A DNA stretch of 64,000 nt from Roseiconus nitratireducens (GCF_008629675.1 NZ_VWOX01000004.1:248001-312000), one strand, 5' to 3'; shown: positions 1 through 9,443, numbered from the stretch's first letter. Notes: generated by a model from the letters alone, not told the origin. Program-made: numbers and translations.

Positions 1-88
1 GGCCGACCTGTATCCGGGCATCCCAGTGACCTGGTTGGCGATGGAACCGCCCTGCCCCGCCGGTTCGCACCGCATTTGTTTTGACGCC

Positions 89-1003
89 ATGCCGTACCTG
101 TTTACCTGTCCCCACTGTGGTTCGAAAACCCGGGTGGACGATCGCTACAGCGGACAAGTTGGTGAATGCTTTTCCTGCGGCAGTCCGATTCAGATTCCCG
201 ACTTCGCAAATTCCGAGGTTGACGACGCGAACTCCGCGTCGGTCGACGGCAAACGGCCGGTGGGCGTGATCATTGCCGCCGGCGTCGTGCTGACCCTGCT
301 GGTCTGCCTGATCTTTGCCGTGGTCCGGTTCGGCGGATCCAGCGTCACGCGACTGACAGAGATGCGACTTCGCAACGCGTCGATCAAGAACCTGGAAGCG
401 ATCGCCGGAGCCTTGAACGCGTACGCGGCCGACCACGGCACGTACCCGCCGGCGATCTTGCGTGACGATGCCGGCCGGCCTCTGCACTCCTGGCGTGTCT
501 TGATCCTGCCGTACCTGGGCGAACAGGAAACCTACGACCTGTTTGATTTGAGCAAGCCGTGGGATGACGAGATCAATCTGCAGGCCAGCTACGAGACTCC
601 CGGCGTCTACCAGCACCCATCGGATCTTCGTCGATCGCGCGGCCAGTCGGGCTACTATCTGCTAACCGGGCCCGGGACGTTGTTTCCGACAAGCGGCCCG
701 TTGTCACCGACAAACATCAGTGACGATCCGTCCAAGACCATCCTGGTCATCAGCGGCGCGCCACCGCTGAGCACCTCGCTGGGGGCCTGGGCCGAACCGG
801 TCGACCTGGACTTCTCCAAAATGCGTGGTGTGATCAATGGTACCGTGGGTGTTGAACCGGGCGGCTGGCTGGATGATGGCGTGACGATGGCGACCGTGGA
901 CGGCCGGGGTCACTTCTTACCCAACACGTTGTCGCCCAAAACATTTGCCGCATTGGCGACCGCCAACGGCAAGGAACCTTTGGCCGACGACACGCTGGAT
1001 TGA
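89..1003 (+). CDS. Zinc-ribbon membrane protein with DUF1559-like domain
   Basis: A 304-residue protein of unknown function. It opens with a small zinc ribbon (Cys7, Cys10, Cys27, Cys30), then a single membrane helix at about 58-80, then an extracytoplasmic region that starts with a helix (about 92-120) and continues as a DUF1559-like fold with a late V-D-G-R-G-H segment matching the H-X-D-G region of that family. DUF1559 proteins are abundant in planctomycetes and have no established role. The ATG at 89 is chosen because the zinc ribbon follows immediately; the frame stays open to the window edge but upstream residues look unrelated. The first 88 bases hold no feature I can support. The family call is moderate and the function is unknown. 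Confidence 0.72.
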   Translation: MPYLFTCPHCGSKTRVDDRYSGQVGECFSCGSPIQIPDFANSEVDDANSASVDGKRPVGVIIAAGVVLTLLVCLIFAVVRFGGSSVTRLTEMRLRNASIKNLEAIAGALNAYAADHGTYPPAILRDDAGRPLHSWRVLILPYLGEQETYDLFDLSKPWDDEINLQASYETPGVYQHPSDLRRSRGQSGYYLLTGPGTLFPTSGPLSPTNISDDPSKTILVISGAPPLSTSLGAWAEPVDLDFSKMRGVINGTVGVEPGGWLDDGVTMATVDGRGHFLPNTLSPKTFAALATANGKEPLADDTLD

Positions 1004-1043
1004 GCGGCAGTTCGATTCCAGATGTTTGGTCAACCGCTGCGGG

Positions 1044-2483
1044 TCAAGCCAGAAACCCGATCGGATAGGCACCACCGCCCGCGGTCGGAAAATTCCGGAT
1101 GTTCGGCAGGATAGCCTCCATGCTGCTGTCGTTCGACACGCCGTACCACATCGCCAGTTCGCAAGCCAACTCGTCGACCGACGTGGTCGGAAGCAAGCGA
1201 CCGCGGCCAAGGTCCAAAGCATTCCCCGGCGCCAACGACATCGGGTACTGGCCATGCAACCGGTTCCCGCGGATACCGCCGCCCATCAAGATCTGATTGC
1301 CTCCCCAGGCATGGTCGCTGCCGCGTCCGTTGCTGTTGAGGGTTCGGGCAAAGTCGCTGGCGGTGAATGTCACCACATCGTTCTGGACCCCCAACTCCAC
1401 CGTGGCATCGTAAAAGTCCTTCAGGGCCTCCGCGACGCGTCCCAGATTCACCTGCTGGTTGTCGATCAGTTCATCGTGGTTGTCCCAACCGCCCAAGCTG
1501 ACAAAGAAGATCTGTCGGCTCTGCCCGATCTGTGTTCGGGCGCCAATCGTCTTGGCTACCATTTCCAGCTGGCTGGCCAAGGCGTTGCCATTGGTCCGAA
1601 ACGTGGTGTTCAGCGTGACGGCGTCAGTCGCCGCATTGAACTCGATCGCCGCGTCCAAAGCGTTTCGGTTCGCACCGGCGAACGTCTTTTCCACCAGGTT
1701 GCTGTAGGATCGTGCCAGCACGTCATCGGTCAGTTCCGAATAGATCCTCGCCTGGGTCCAAGTTTGGCCGTACCAATTGACTTCGCTGGCGCCCGAACTG
1801 GTCACGATGTACGGAACCACCGATCCGCCGGTCTGCAGCATGTTGACCGAGTTGAGCGCTATGCTCATTGAGATGTTTGGATTGGTGTTGACGTTGTCGG
1901 AAATCATGTCCGCCATCCGCCCTGCCCAGCCGGTCACCTGCGAACGGGTTTGCGGGACCGACGTCATCCAGTGTCGCTGCAGGTCCGCATGCGAAAACAA
2001 CCCCAGCGGCAGATTGGATTTGCTTTGGTAGTCGTTCATGGTCGTCGGTTCGACCAGGCTACCCACGTTGCACAGGAACGACAGATCTCCGGCATCGTAC
2101 AGAGTCTTCAGGTCACCCATCGCCGGATGAATGGCAAACGTCCGACCGTTCGTCGTGTCGGTGATTGTGTGCAAGCCGTCCTCGGGCAACCCCAATGCTC
2201 CGTTGCCGGGGGCGTACACACCGCCGCGGGCGGCCAGGTAGTCCTCGCGTTCACCGGATGTCAACGGCGAGAGCATGTTGAAGGAATCATTGCCGCCGTA
2301 CAGGAAAACGCATACCAGCGCTTTGTAACCCGACAAGTCATTGGCGGCGACCGCCGCGTTGGTGGCCGAAAGGCTGAACAACGTCGACAGCAACGAAGTG
2401 TTGGTGAGCGCGGCACATCCGCCCGCCATTTTCAACAGGTCCCGTCGCAGGGGGCGACGGTCGATCAAATGCTTTCGAATCAT
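1044..2483 (-). CDS. DUF1501 family secreted protein
   Basis: A 479-residue protein of the DUF1501 family (alkaline-phosphatase-like superfamily relatives). The N-terminus has a twin-arginine-type start (R-R-D-L-L-K at about 14-19 followed by a hydrophobic, alanine-rich stretch), so export is likely. The VCVFLYGGNDSFNML segment near residue 57 and the late GWDNH and SDFARTLNSNGRGSDHAWGG segments are the usual DUF1501 landmarks. It lies 144 bp downstream of a DUF1800 gene on the same strand, the standard pairing in planctomycetes and many proteobacteria, which suggests the two products work together outside the cytoplasm. Substrate and reaction are unknown. The ATG start fits the signal sequence. 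Confidence 0.88.
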   Translation of the reverse strand: MIRKHLIDRRPLRRDLLKMAGGCAALTNTSLLSTLFSLSATNAAVAANDLSGYKALVCVFLYGGNDSFNMLSPLTSGEREDYLAARGGVYAPGNGALGLPEDGLHTITDTTNGRTFAIHPAMGDLKTLYDAGDLSFLCNVGSLVEPTTMNDYQSKSNLPLGLFSHADLQRHWMTSVPQTRSQVTGWAGRMADMISDNVNTNPNISMSIALNSVNMLQTGGSVVPYIVTSSGASEVNWYGQTWTQARIYSELTDDVLARSYSNLVEKTFAGANRNALDAAIEFNAATDAVTLNTTFRTNGNALASQLEMVAKTIGARTQIGQSRQIFFVSLGGWDNHDELIDNQQVNLGRVAEALKDFYDATVELGVQNDVVTFTASDFARTLNSNGRGSDHAWGGNQILMGGGIRGNRLHGQYPMSLAPGNALDLGRGRLLPTTSVDELACELAMWYGVSNDSSMEAILPNIRNFPTAGGGAYPIGFLA

Positions 2484-2570
2484 CGAACGGACTCCGGCGA
2501 CCGGATGGACAGAGAATCTATGGATGGGAAAAACAAACGGAAAGGTCCGCCGGCCGAACCGTTGCGGCCG

Positions 2571-2630
2571 TGGCGGGCCGTGGCGGGTCGCGGCGGGTCG
2601 CGGCGGGTCGCGGCGGGTCGCGGCGGGTCA
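2571..2630. repeat. Six-copy decamer repeat, G-rich
   Basis: Six head-to-tail 10-base units with consensus CGGCGGGTCG (two variants at the left, one at the right end). GGG runs recur with 7-base gaps on the plus strand, a pattern that meets the usual G3-N1-7 quadruplex rule. The last unit runs into the TGA stop codon of the DUF1800 gene, and the array sits between that gene and DUF1501 in the same transcription unit. Confidence 0.9.
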
Positions 2631-4505
2631 ATCGGTGATCGCCGCAAACGGTGTCAAAACGGTGGCGATGATCGCCGATTCTGCTCGCTGATCTTCCATG
2701 TCTGGTCGCCAGGTCGCATTGTTTTTCATCCAGGCGGTTCGCGAGGCAATCTTTTGGACCACGGCTTCCTGGTAATCTTCCGGCATCGATCCGTAACAGA
2801 ACACTAGGTCCAAGTGGTCCATCAAACGGTGCATGTCCTCGTCTTCGGTGCACCACGCCTTTTCCATCTCCAGATCGAAATACAAATCACTGTTGTGCGA
2901 GTATCCGGCACTGTTGTTACTCCAGCGTTGCTGAGAACGCTGCGAAGAAATGTCCCAGATGTAGCGAGCGGCCAACCGATTGGAGGTCACCGGCGTCTTG
3001 ATCTGAAACTCTGGCGCGGCCAGGAATCCGTTGGGGACCCGGCGGGGCGGTGTGTATCCCAACAAATCGCCCGGCGGCTGGTAATCGGGAAGGTAGAAGT
3101 TGAAGACCGTTGGCGAACGATACGGTTCCTGGCTCCAGCTGTAATCCATCGGCATCAGCATCATGCGGCCGCTGGAGTGGCTGCTCGTGGCGTGCAGCCC
3201 GCGCAACAAGCGGGTGTAGCGAATGACCGGTTCGCTCAGGGATGAAAAGTCGGTTCCGCGGACGACCACCTCCACACGGTAGGGATCGCGTCGCGACAGC
3301 AGACGTTGCCCTCGCCACAGTTCCGGATCCAAAAGAACCGCCTTGACGACCGCGCCAAGATCCCCTTTCACACCCTGCCCGTTGTCATTGAACGTGCGTG
3401 CGACGCGATAGATGTAGGCCCGCGACGGGTTACTTTTGACCAACCGCTGGATCAATCGTCGGGCGATGAACGGCGCCACGTTGTCGTGGGCCATCAGGTT
3501 GTCCAACGCGGCATCGATGTCCGCTTCCCCGTCGACGATTTCATCACTGCCAACGACCTGGCCGCCGAGCAGCGTTTTGGTACCAGGCTCATGCTCGAAG
3601 TCGAACATTTCCATCGGGGCTTCCAGATCGTTGCCCCAGTAAAAACGTCCCGTCCCCGTCGCGTTGGGATGCGGTTTGAATGCCAACCCGGTAAAGATCT
3701 TGGCAAACTCCTTGATCGTTTCATTGTCGTAGGTCGGAATCAGGTTGCCGTCACCGTCGACTTTTAACAAGCCGTCCATCCGTAGTTCATACAACCCGAT
3801 GGTAAACAGCTGCATGATTTCGCGGGCGTAGTTCTCATCGGGAAACCGATTGGCCGCCACGTCGGTTTTGCGGTTCCGCATGTGACTCAGGTACACACCC
3901 ATGACCGGATGGTACGTCACGTCTTCAAGCAATTCGCGATAGTTCCCGAACGCGTGCCGGACCATCAAGTCGTAGTAACTACTCGGCCCGATCCACCGCC
4001 CTTGCCCGCTGTGATGCCCGGGATTGCGATCATTGAAGCCGGCGCCGTCTTCGCTGGTCACCAGGATCTGGCTGAGCGCCCAGGCGACGCGTTGGCGAAG
4101 CTGATCTTCACCAGCGAGCGCGTTGTGCCACCAGGCGTGATAGCGATACCGTTGGATGTAGGCGTTGTCCTGCGTGGTCGTGAACCCGTCGCGAGACACC
4201 ATGTCGATGATCAACGGACGGTGCAAGCTGGGCGGGAGATCCATCTGACGATCGATCCACTCTTCACACGCCCGGCGCGTCCCGATCTGCCCCATCCGCT
4301 CGGCCAACGCTTCGATCGTTTCGATCGTCGGGCCGAACGTGGCGCGCGAGAGAAATTGGGCGGCAAGGATTTTGCGTTTCATCACCGCCAGATCGCGGCG
4401 AGATTCGACTTCGAAGGTGCCCGCCTGGAGCGTGGCAGGAATCCAGCATCCTGCCAGCAGGATTCCGAACAGGAACCGCCAGCACCCACGCGAAACAACC
4501 GGCAT
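2628..4505 (-). CDS. DUF1800 family secreted protein
   Basis: A 625-residue DUF1800 protein with an N-terminal signal peptide (hydrophobic core within residues 8-25). Family landmarks are the AAQFLSRATFGPT segment near residue 50, the NFAREIMQL-like ENYAREIMQLFTIGLYEL segment in the middle, and the late FNFYLPDYQPPG segment. Its role is unknown; the partner DUF1501 gene follows directly. A GTG three codons upstream (4514) is possible, but the ATG at 4505 gives a cleaner signal peptide and has AAGG about 10 bases before it. The gene ends inside the G-rich decamer repeat. Confidence 0.88.
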   Translation of the reverse strand: MPVVSRGCWRFLFGILLAGCWIPATLQAGTFEVESRRDLAVMKRKILAAQFLSRATFGPTIETIEALAERMGQIGTRRACEEWIDRQMDLPPSLHRPLIIDMVSRDGFTTTQDNAYIQRYRYHAWWHNALAGEDQLRQRVAWALSQILVTSEDGAGFNDRNPGHHSGQGRWIGPSSYYDLMVRHAFGNYRELLEDVTYHPVMGVYLSHMRNRKTDVAANRFPDENYAREIMQLFTIGLYELRMDGLLKVDGDGNLIPTYDNETIKEFAKIFTGLAFKPHPNATGTGRFYWGNDLEAPMEMFDFEHEPGTKTLLGGQVVGSDEIVDGEADIDAALDNLMAHDNVAPFIARRLIQRLVKSNPSRAYIYRVARTFNDNGQGVKGDLGAVVKAVLLDPELWRGQRLLSRRDPYRVEVVVRGTDFSSLSEPVIRYTRLLRGLHATSSHSSGRMMLMPMDYSWSQEPYRSPTVFNFYLPDYQPPGDLLGYTPPRRVPNGFLAAPEFQIKTPVTSNRLAARYIWDISSQRSQQRWSNNSAGYSHNSDLYFDLEMEKAWCTEDEDMHRLMDHLDLVFCYGSMPEDYQEAVVQKIASRTAWMKNNATWRPDMEDQRAESAIIATVLTPFAAITD

Positions 4506-4744
4506 CGCTTTCACCTTGGGCCTCGTGTTTGCCCGCTCTTGGGGGCATTAGAAAAGAGCACGCTTCTGCCGAACGCCGCGAAACCGGCAAATGATCGAGC
4601 GCCCCTCCACCGATTCGACAATCCGGAGCCCTGGAGGGTAGACAAAAGCACCCTAAAAATCAACTAATGATGCCCTGGCTGCCGAAATCGACGCCCCGCC
4701 GGGGACCCTTCGGAGTCCAGCTGACCGACGGCATTGCTGAGACT

Positions 4745-5320
4745 GGGCCGGCGGAGCCGGCCCGACAGTCGGTTCCAAGGCGGGAGCCTTGGAACCAGGG
4801 GATACCTCGTTCCCGGGCTCCCGCCCGGGAACGCACTGCATGCTGGCTCCGCCAGCTGGCGACAAACCGTGGGTCGCCCGAAAGGCTATCGATACATGGC
4901 GCCGGCGGAGCCGGCCAGACAGTCGGTTCCAAGGCGGGAGCCTTGGAACCAGGGGAAACCTCGTTCCCGGGCTCCCGCCCGGGAACGCACTGCACGCTGG
5001 CTCCGCCAGCTGGCGACAGACCGTGGGTCGCCCGAAAGGCTATCGATACATGGCGCCGGCGGAGCCGGCCGGACAGTCGGTTCCAAGGCGGGAGCCTTGG
5101 AACCAGGGGAAACCTCGTTCCCGGGCTCCCGCCCGGGAACGCACTGCATGCTGGCTCCGCCAGCTGGCGACAGACCGTGGGTCGCCCGAAAGGCTATCAG
5201 TACATGGCGCCGGCGGAGCCGGCCGGACAGTCGGTTCCAAGGCGGGAGCCTTGGAACCAGGGGATACCTCGTTCCCGGGCTCCCGCCCGGGAACGCACTG
5301 CATGCTGGCTCCGCCAGCTC
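4745..5320. repeat. Palindrome array 1: four tandem 154-bp units
   Basis: The marker GGCGGAG recurs at 4750, 4904, 5058 and 5212, an exact 154-bp period, with near-identical units. Each unit carries several hairpins: arm TTCCAAGGC with loop GGGA; arm GTTCCCGGGC with the same GGGA loop on the minus strand; and arm GCTGGC with a three-base loop. Long open frames through the array are not genes: 154 is not a multiple of three, so the same DNA is read in different frames. The array lies between the 5' end of the DUF1800 gene and the 3' end of argG. The 240 bases between 4505 and the array show nothing else clear. The same hairpins recur in array 2 near 62.4-62.9 kb. Confidence 0.95.
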
Positions 5321-5325
5321 GCGGC

Positions 5326-6546
5326 CTAATACTTCCGCGGTGTCACTGTTCCCTGGACCCGACTGGGCAGCCCTTGGATCCTCAGGAAGCCTTCCGCGTC
5401 GTCCTGGTTGTAGGATCCTCCGCCTTCCATCGTTGCGATCTCGGCGTCGTACAGGCTGTTGGGGCTGCTGCGAGAATCGACGATGACGTTCCCCTTGTAC
5501 AGTTTCAGGGTGACTTCGCCGGTGACCGGTCGTTGTGCCTGGCGGATGAAGGCCATTAGCGCGTCCATCTTGGGCGTGTACCAAAAACCGTAGTACACCA
5601 TCTCGGCGACTTCAGGCGCCATCCGGTCGCGGAGGTGCATCAGGTCGCGGTCCATCGCCAACTGTTCGATGTACATCAGGGCGTCGTACAGGACCGTCAT
5701 GCCGGGCGATTCGTAGACACCCCGGCTTTTCATGCCGACAAACCGGTTCTCGATCATGTCGATCCGGCCGATTCCGTTGCGACCGGCGATCGTGTTCAGG
5801 CTCTCGACCATCTGCAAAGCGTTGACCTGATTGCCGTCCAGGCTGACCGGAACGCCGGACTCAAAACCGATCGTGACGGTCTCGCTCTCGTCGGGAGCCT
5901 CCTGGGGACTGACGCCCATGCCGAAATCCACCAGCTCGACCCCGTTGATATCCAACTGTTCCAGGTCCCCGGCTTCGTAGCTGATGTGCAGCACGTTCTC
6001 ATCGCTGCTGTACGGCTTGGCGGTCGAAGCCTTGACGGGAATGTTCTTTTGTTCGCAATACGCGATCAATTCCGTCCGGCCGGGAAACGCCTCGCGAAAT
6101 TCCTTGATCCGCCACGGGGCAATGATTTCCACCTTGGGATCCAGGGCTTCGGCGGCCAATTGGAAACGGCACTGGTCGTTTCCTTTTCCGGTTGCCCCGT
6201 GGGCGTAGGCGGTCGCACCGACTTCGCGGGCGACCTGCAGACACACCTTGCTGATCAGCGGACGGGCGATCGAGGTTCCCAGCAGGTAGATCTGTTCGTA
6301 CTTGGCTTGCCAGGCCAGCACCGGAAACGCGAAGTCCCGACAAAGCTCTTCCCGCACGTCGATCAGACGAGCGGAGGCGGCACCGCAGTCTCGAGCCTTT
6401 TTCATGATCGCTTCACGATCTTCGCACGGCTGGCCCAAGTCCACATACACCGCGTGCACTTCGTAGCCCTGGTCCTGCAGCCAGCCCAGAATCACGGAGG
6501 TATCCAGACCACCGGAGTAAGCCAAAACACACTTTTTACTCGACAT
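5326..6546 (-). CDS. argG: Argininosuccinate synthase
   Basis: Catalyses ATP-dependent condensation of citrulline and aspartate in arginine synthesis. The 406-residue length is typical. The N-terminal AYSGGLDTS P-loop (about residues 8-16) is the ATP-pyrophosphatase signature, followed by HAVYVDLGQ, then YAHGATGKGNDQ and the citrulline/aspartate-binding regions. The ATG at 6546 is chosen because the P-loop follows directly; a longer open frame upstream has no similarity to the family. AGAGGG lies about 13 bases before the start. It stands alone: no other arg gene is adjacent. The stop codon is immediately beside palindrome array 1. Confidence 0.97.
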   Translation of the reverse strand: MSSKKCVLAYSGGLDTSVILGWLQDQGYEVHAVYVDLGQPCEDREAIMKKARDCGAASARLIDVREELCRDFAFPVLAWQAKYEQIYLLGTSIARPLISKVCLQVAREVGATAYAHGATGKGNDQCRFQLAAEALDPKVEIIAPWRIKEFREAFPGRTELIAYCEQKNIPVKASTAKPYSSDENVLHISYEAGDLEQLDINGVELVDFGMGVSPQEAPDESETVTIGFESGVPVSLDGNQVNALQMVESLNTIAGRNGIGRIDMIENRFVGMKSRGVYESPGMTVLYDALMYIEQLAMDRDLMHLRDRMAPEVAEMVYYGFWYTPKMDALMAFIRQAQRPVTGEVTLKLYKGNVIVDSRSSPNSLYDAEIATMEGGGSYNQDDAEGFLRIQGLPSRVQGTVTPRKY

Positions 6547-6902
6547 GAAGGGATGACCCTCTTGATGCACACGGGAAACACGGGGTGACGGCCGGCAGCG
6601 GGGCAATCCCCAGACGCTGGAATCCCCCGATTGAAACTGCGATCGGGCTTTACTGCAAGATGGCCCTCCGCGAAGAGACCTCCGCGAAGAGACCTTCGCG
6701 GGACCGCCGCGGGGCGTCTGTGCGCGGAATTCCCGCCCCGCGTTGCGAGCCGCTCGCCGCTCCGCGGAAGCATCCCGCCCGGTCATTCCGCCGCGGTGCA
6801 CACGGTCCGCGGGAAGCGTTCGCGTTACGATGAATCCCCGAAGGGCGTCCGGGGCGGGCGTCCACTGACGTGTTCCCACTGGCCTTGGTGAGTGACGGTC
6901 CG
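6547..6902. other. Divergent intergenic region with a short direct repeat
   Basis: The 356 bases between the start of argG (minus) and the VOC protein (plus) contain no gene I can support. A 14-base word, TCCGCGAAGAGACC, is repeated head-to-tail around 6665-6697 and followed by TTCGCGG, giving inverted as well as direct symmetry. Promoters for both flanking genes should lie here, but no convincing -35/-10 pair was found. Confidence 0.5.
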
Positions 6903-7325
6903 ATGAAAAACCGACTGCGACAGGTCCAACCCGTGTTGATGAGCCGGGACGTCCGGCGATCGATCGACTTCTACCGCAAGCTCGGCTTTGACCTGGTGTT
7001 CTGCGACGACCCGGGCGCGGAGCGGTACGCCGGGGTACGACGTGACGACGTCGAGTTGCACCTTCAATGGCACGACGCGGACGAATGGGAATACCCGGTC
7101 GACCGCCCCACGTACCGTTTTCCGGTCCAACAGGTCGACGCACTGCACACCGAAATGGAAGCGGCCGATACCGGCACGTCGCTGACCGCGGTCTGGGACA
7201 CGGCCTGGGGAACGCGGGAGTTCCATCTGCTGGACCCGGACGGCAACGGCTTGCAGTTCTACCGTGACCTTCCTATCAACGACGCCAACACCGAAACGAC
7301 TCCGAACGGAACCGACGCGCCGTGA
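6903..7325 (+). CDS. VOC-fold (glyoxalase/bleomycin-resistance-like) protein
   Basis: A 140-residue single-domain protein of the vicinal oxygen chelate superfamily. The start QVQPVLMSRDVRRSIDFYRKL matches the first beta-alpha unit, and the end EFHLLDPDGNGLQFY is the classic last unit with the metal-binding glutamate region. Members include glyoxalases, dioxygenases and antibiotic-binding proteins; the sequence does not show which. The ATG at 6903 is chosen as it lies just before the first strand. The next gene begins 82 bp downstream on the same strand. Confidence 0.85.
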   Translation: MKNRLRQVQPVLMSRDVRRSIDFYRKLGFDLVFCDDPGAERYAGVRRDDVELHLQWHDADEWEYPVDRPTYRFPVQQVDALHTEMEAADTGTSLTAVWDTAWGTREFHLLDPDGNGLQFYRDLPINDANTETTPNGTDAP

Positions 7326-7407
7326 AGACTCGCCGGACCACGCTCCCGAAAACGCCCTCACCTTTGTCAACTCGCACCTTGCCCACTCGCTACCTTGTCA
7401 AGCAGCC

Positions 7408-8331
7408 ATGAAGTCGACGCAAGCTCCCCTGCCCTTCCCCGGCCGTCAAAGCGATTCGCACAAAGGCGATTTCGGTCGCGTGGTGCTGATCGGCGGATCG
7501 CGAGGAATGGCCGGCTCCATTTCGCTCTCATCGATGGCGGCGCTGCACACCGGCTCCGGACTGGTCACGGCGGTCGTTCCCGACCGCTGCCTGGAAACGG
7601 TCGCGGGATTTCATCCCGGCATCATGACGCTACCGTTGCCCGCGACCCCCGCAGGCGAGTTCGCGCAGACGACGGGCGGCGTTCCGGACATGATCGAATC
7701 CGTCGTGGCGTCCAACGCCACCGTTGCCAAGGCGGACGCGATCGGATGTGGGCCGGGGATGGGGACCGGCGCCGGATCCGTTCGGATCGTCCGATGGTTG
7801 CTGGAGCAAACCGATCGCTGCCGGGTCTTCGATGCCGATGCGATCAACATCATTGCCCAGCACCGATTCTTGGACCGCCCTCCCCTGCCCCGCCGACAAG
7901 CATCGGTGGTCCTGACGCCCCATCCCGGCGAACTGGCACGTTTGACCGGCGTCTCTCCCTCGGATCGGCCGGGACAGATCGAAGCTGCCGAGACCCTGGT
8001 CCGCCGACATGCCTTCACCATCGTTCTCAAAGGCGGTCCGACGGAGGTGTTGGGTCCGGTCGACCCATCGGAGGAAGCGGGGACGTGTCAGCGTCACACC
8101 AACACCACCGGCAACCCTGGGATGGCGACGGCGGGCAGCGGCGACGTCTTGACGGGGATGATGACGTCACTGCTCGGTCAGGGGCTCGGCCCGTGGGACG
8201 CCGCGCGGCTGGCCGTCTACGTCCACGGACTGGCGGGAGACCTGGCGGCGAAAGCTCACTCACAACCTGCGATGACTTGCGTCGAACTGCTGGGGCGCAT
8301 CGGCGATGCCATTGCCACGACGGAAGATTGA
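7408..8331 (+). CDS. nnrD: ADP/ATP-dependent NAD(P)H-hydrate dehydratase
   Basis: Repairs hydrated NADH/NADPH by ATP- or ADP-driven dehydration in the cytoplasm. The 307-residue protein is a ribokinase-like YjeF C-terminal domain: SHKGDFGRVVLIGGSRGMAG near the N-terminus, GCGPGMGTG in the middle, TPHPGELARL, then the catalytic NTTGNPGMATAGSGDVLTG region. The N-terminal epimerase domain (NnrE), fused in many bacteria, is absent, so this is the stand-alone dehydratase form. The ATG at 7408 precedes the domain closely. A solute-binding lipoprotein gene follows 95 bp later. Confidence 0.93.
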   Translation: MKSTQAPLPFPGRQSDSHKGDFGRVVLIGGSRGMAGSISLSSMAALHTGSGLVTAVVPDRCLETVAGFHPGIMTLPLPATPAGEFAQTTGGVPDMIESVVASNATVAKADAIGCGPGMGTGAGSVRIVRWLLEQTDRCRVFDADAINIIAQHRFLDRPPLPRRQASVVLTPHPGELARLTGVSPSDRPGQIEAAETLVRRHAFTIVLKGGPTEVLGPVDPSEEAGTCQRHTNTTGNPGMATAGSGDVLTGMMTSLLGQGLGPWDAARLAVYVHGLAGDLAAKAHSQPAMTCVELLGRIGDAIATTED

Positions 8332-8426
8332 TTCGCGGGGTGGCGGCGCAAACCGGAAGCGACTGCGATCCGTTATCATGGGCATCGGATTCCTCCCCCA
8401 CCGACTCCTTCTCGCTTGAACCTCCC

Positions 8427-9437
8427 ATGCCCGCTTTCGTCAGCCGTTGCCATGCGATCGCAACATCGCTGTGCTTGACCGCATTCCTGTTGCTACCCTC
8501 CGGTTGCAGCCGCGATTCCAATTCTTCCGCCGACGCCACGCAGTCCGTCCTGCGAATCGCGGTGATTCCCAAAGGGACCAGCCACGAGTTTTGGAAGTCC
8601 GTTCATTTTGGCGCCCAGAAAGCCGCGAAAGAATTGGGCAACGTGGAAGTGATTTGGAGGGGGCCAGTGGTTGAGAGCGACACCGGAAGCCAGATCGAAG
8701 TCGTCAAAGACATGATCACCATCGGCGTCGACGGCATCGTCCTGGCGCCGAATCAGAAAGGCGGACTGGTTGACCCGGTTCAGGAAGCGATCGGCGAAGG
8801 CATCCCCGTCGTGATCTTTGACAGCGGTCTGGATGACGGCCCGGAAATTGTCAGCTATGTCGCAACAGACAATTACATCGGCGGACAAATGGCCGCCGAA
8901 GCGATGGCGAAAGCGATCGATGAAAAAGGAAACGTCATCCTGCTCCGCTACATCGCCGGAAGCGAAAGCACCGAACAGCGTGAGAACGGATTCCTGGACC
9001 GCATCGCGGACTACCCCGACATCACCGTCGTATCGTCCGATCAGTACGCCGGCGATAATGCGACCAGCGCCAAAGAAAAGGCCGACCAATTGCTGCAGTT
9101 GCACGGCGATTCACTCGCGGGGATCTTCGCCGTGTGTGAACCAAACGCCAACGGAACGTTAGAAGCGATCAAAAACGCTGGGCTGGCGGGCAAAGTCAAG
9201 TTCATCGGCTTCGATCCCAGCGACGCACTGATCGGAGCTCTCGGCAACGGCCACTGCCATGGGATCGTGCTGCAGGATCCGGTCCAGATGGGTTACCAAT
9301 CGGTGATGACCATCGTGGACTACATCAACGGCGAATCCGCCGAGGAATTCCAAAGCACGGGCGAGTACTTGGCGACGCCGGAGAACATGGATGAGGAACT
9401 CTATCAGCGTCTGCTGCATCCCCCAACCATCGAGTGA
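8427..9437 (+). CDS. Sugar ABC transporter substrate-binding lipoprotein
   Basis: A 336-residue periplasmic-binding-protein-type (RbsB-like) lipoprotein. The signal peptide ends in LLLPSGCS, a lipobox with the acylated cysteine near residue 29. After it comes RIAVIPKGTSHEFWKSVHFGAQKAAKEL, the typical start of the type-1 binding fold, with GVDGIVLAPNQ and IFAVCEPNANGTLEAI further on. It should capture ribose or a related monosaccharide (or another small ligand such as autoinducer-2) for the ATPase and permease encoded next; the ligand cannot be told from sequence. ATG at 8427; the frame upstream overlaps nnrD and is not coding. Stop is 6 bp before the ATPase start. Confidence 0.92.
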   Translation: MPAFVSRCHAIATSLCLTAFLLLPSGCSRDSNSSADATQSVLRIAVIPKGTSHEFWKSVHFGAQKAAKELGNVEVIWRGPVVESDTGSQIEVVKDMITIGVDGIVLAPNQKGGLVDPVQEAIGEGIPVVIFDSGLDDGPEIVSYVATDNYIGGQMAAEAMAKAIDEKGNVILLRYIAGSESTEQRENGFLDRIADYPDITVVSSDQYAGDNATSAKEKADQLLQLHGDSLAGIFAVCEPNANGTLEAIKNAGLAGKVKFIGFDPSDALIGALGNGHCHGIVLQDPVQMGYQSVMTIVDYINGESAEEFQSTGEYLATPENMDEELYQRLLHPPTIE

Positions 9438-9443
9438 ACCGCG

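Noticed and set aside
4667..5559. Three overlapping plus-strand open frames of 220-256 codons and minus-strand counterparts across array 1
   Set aside because: They are translations of the 154-bp repeat; each copy is read in a different frame because 154 is not a multiple of three, and the composition is only that of the hairpins.
7395..8426. 680-codon open frame joining nnrD region to the sugar-binding protein
   Set aside because: The first 344 codons are out of frame with nnrD and only a shadow; the lipoprotein signal begins at 8427.
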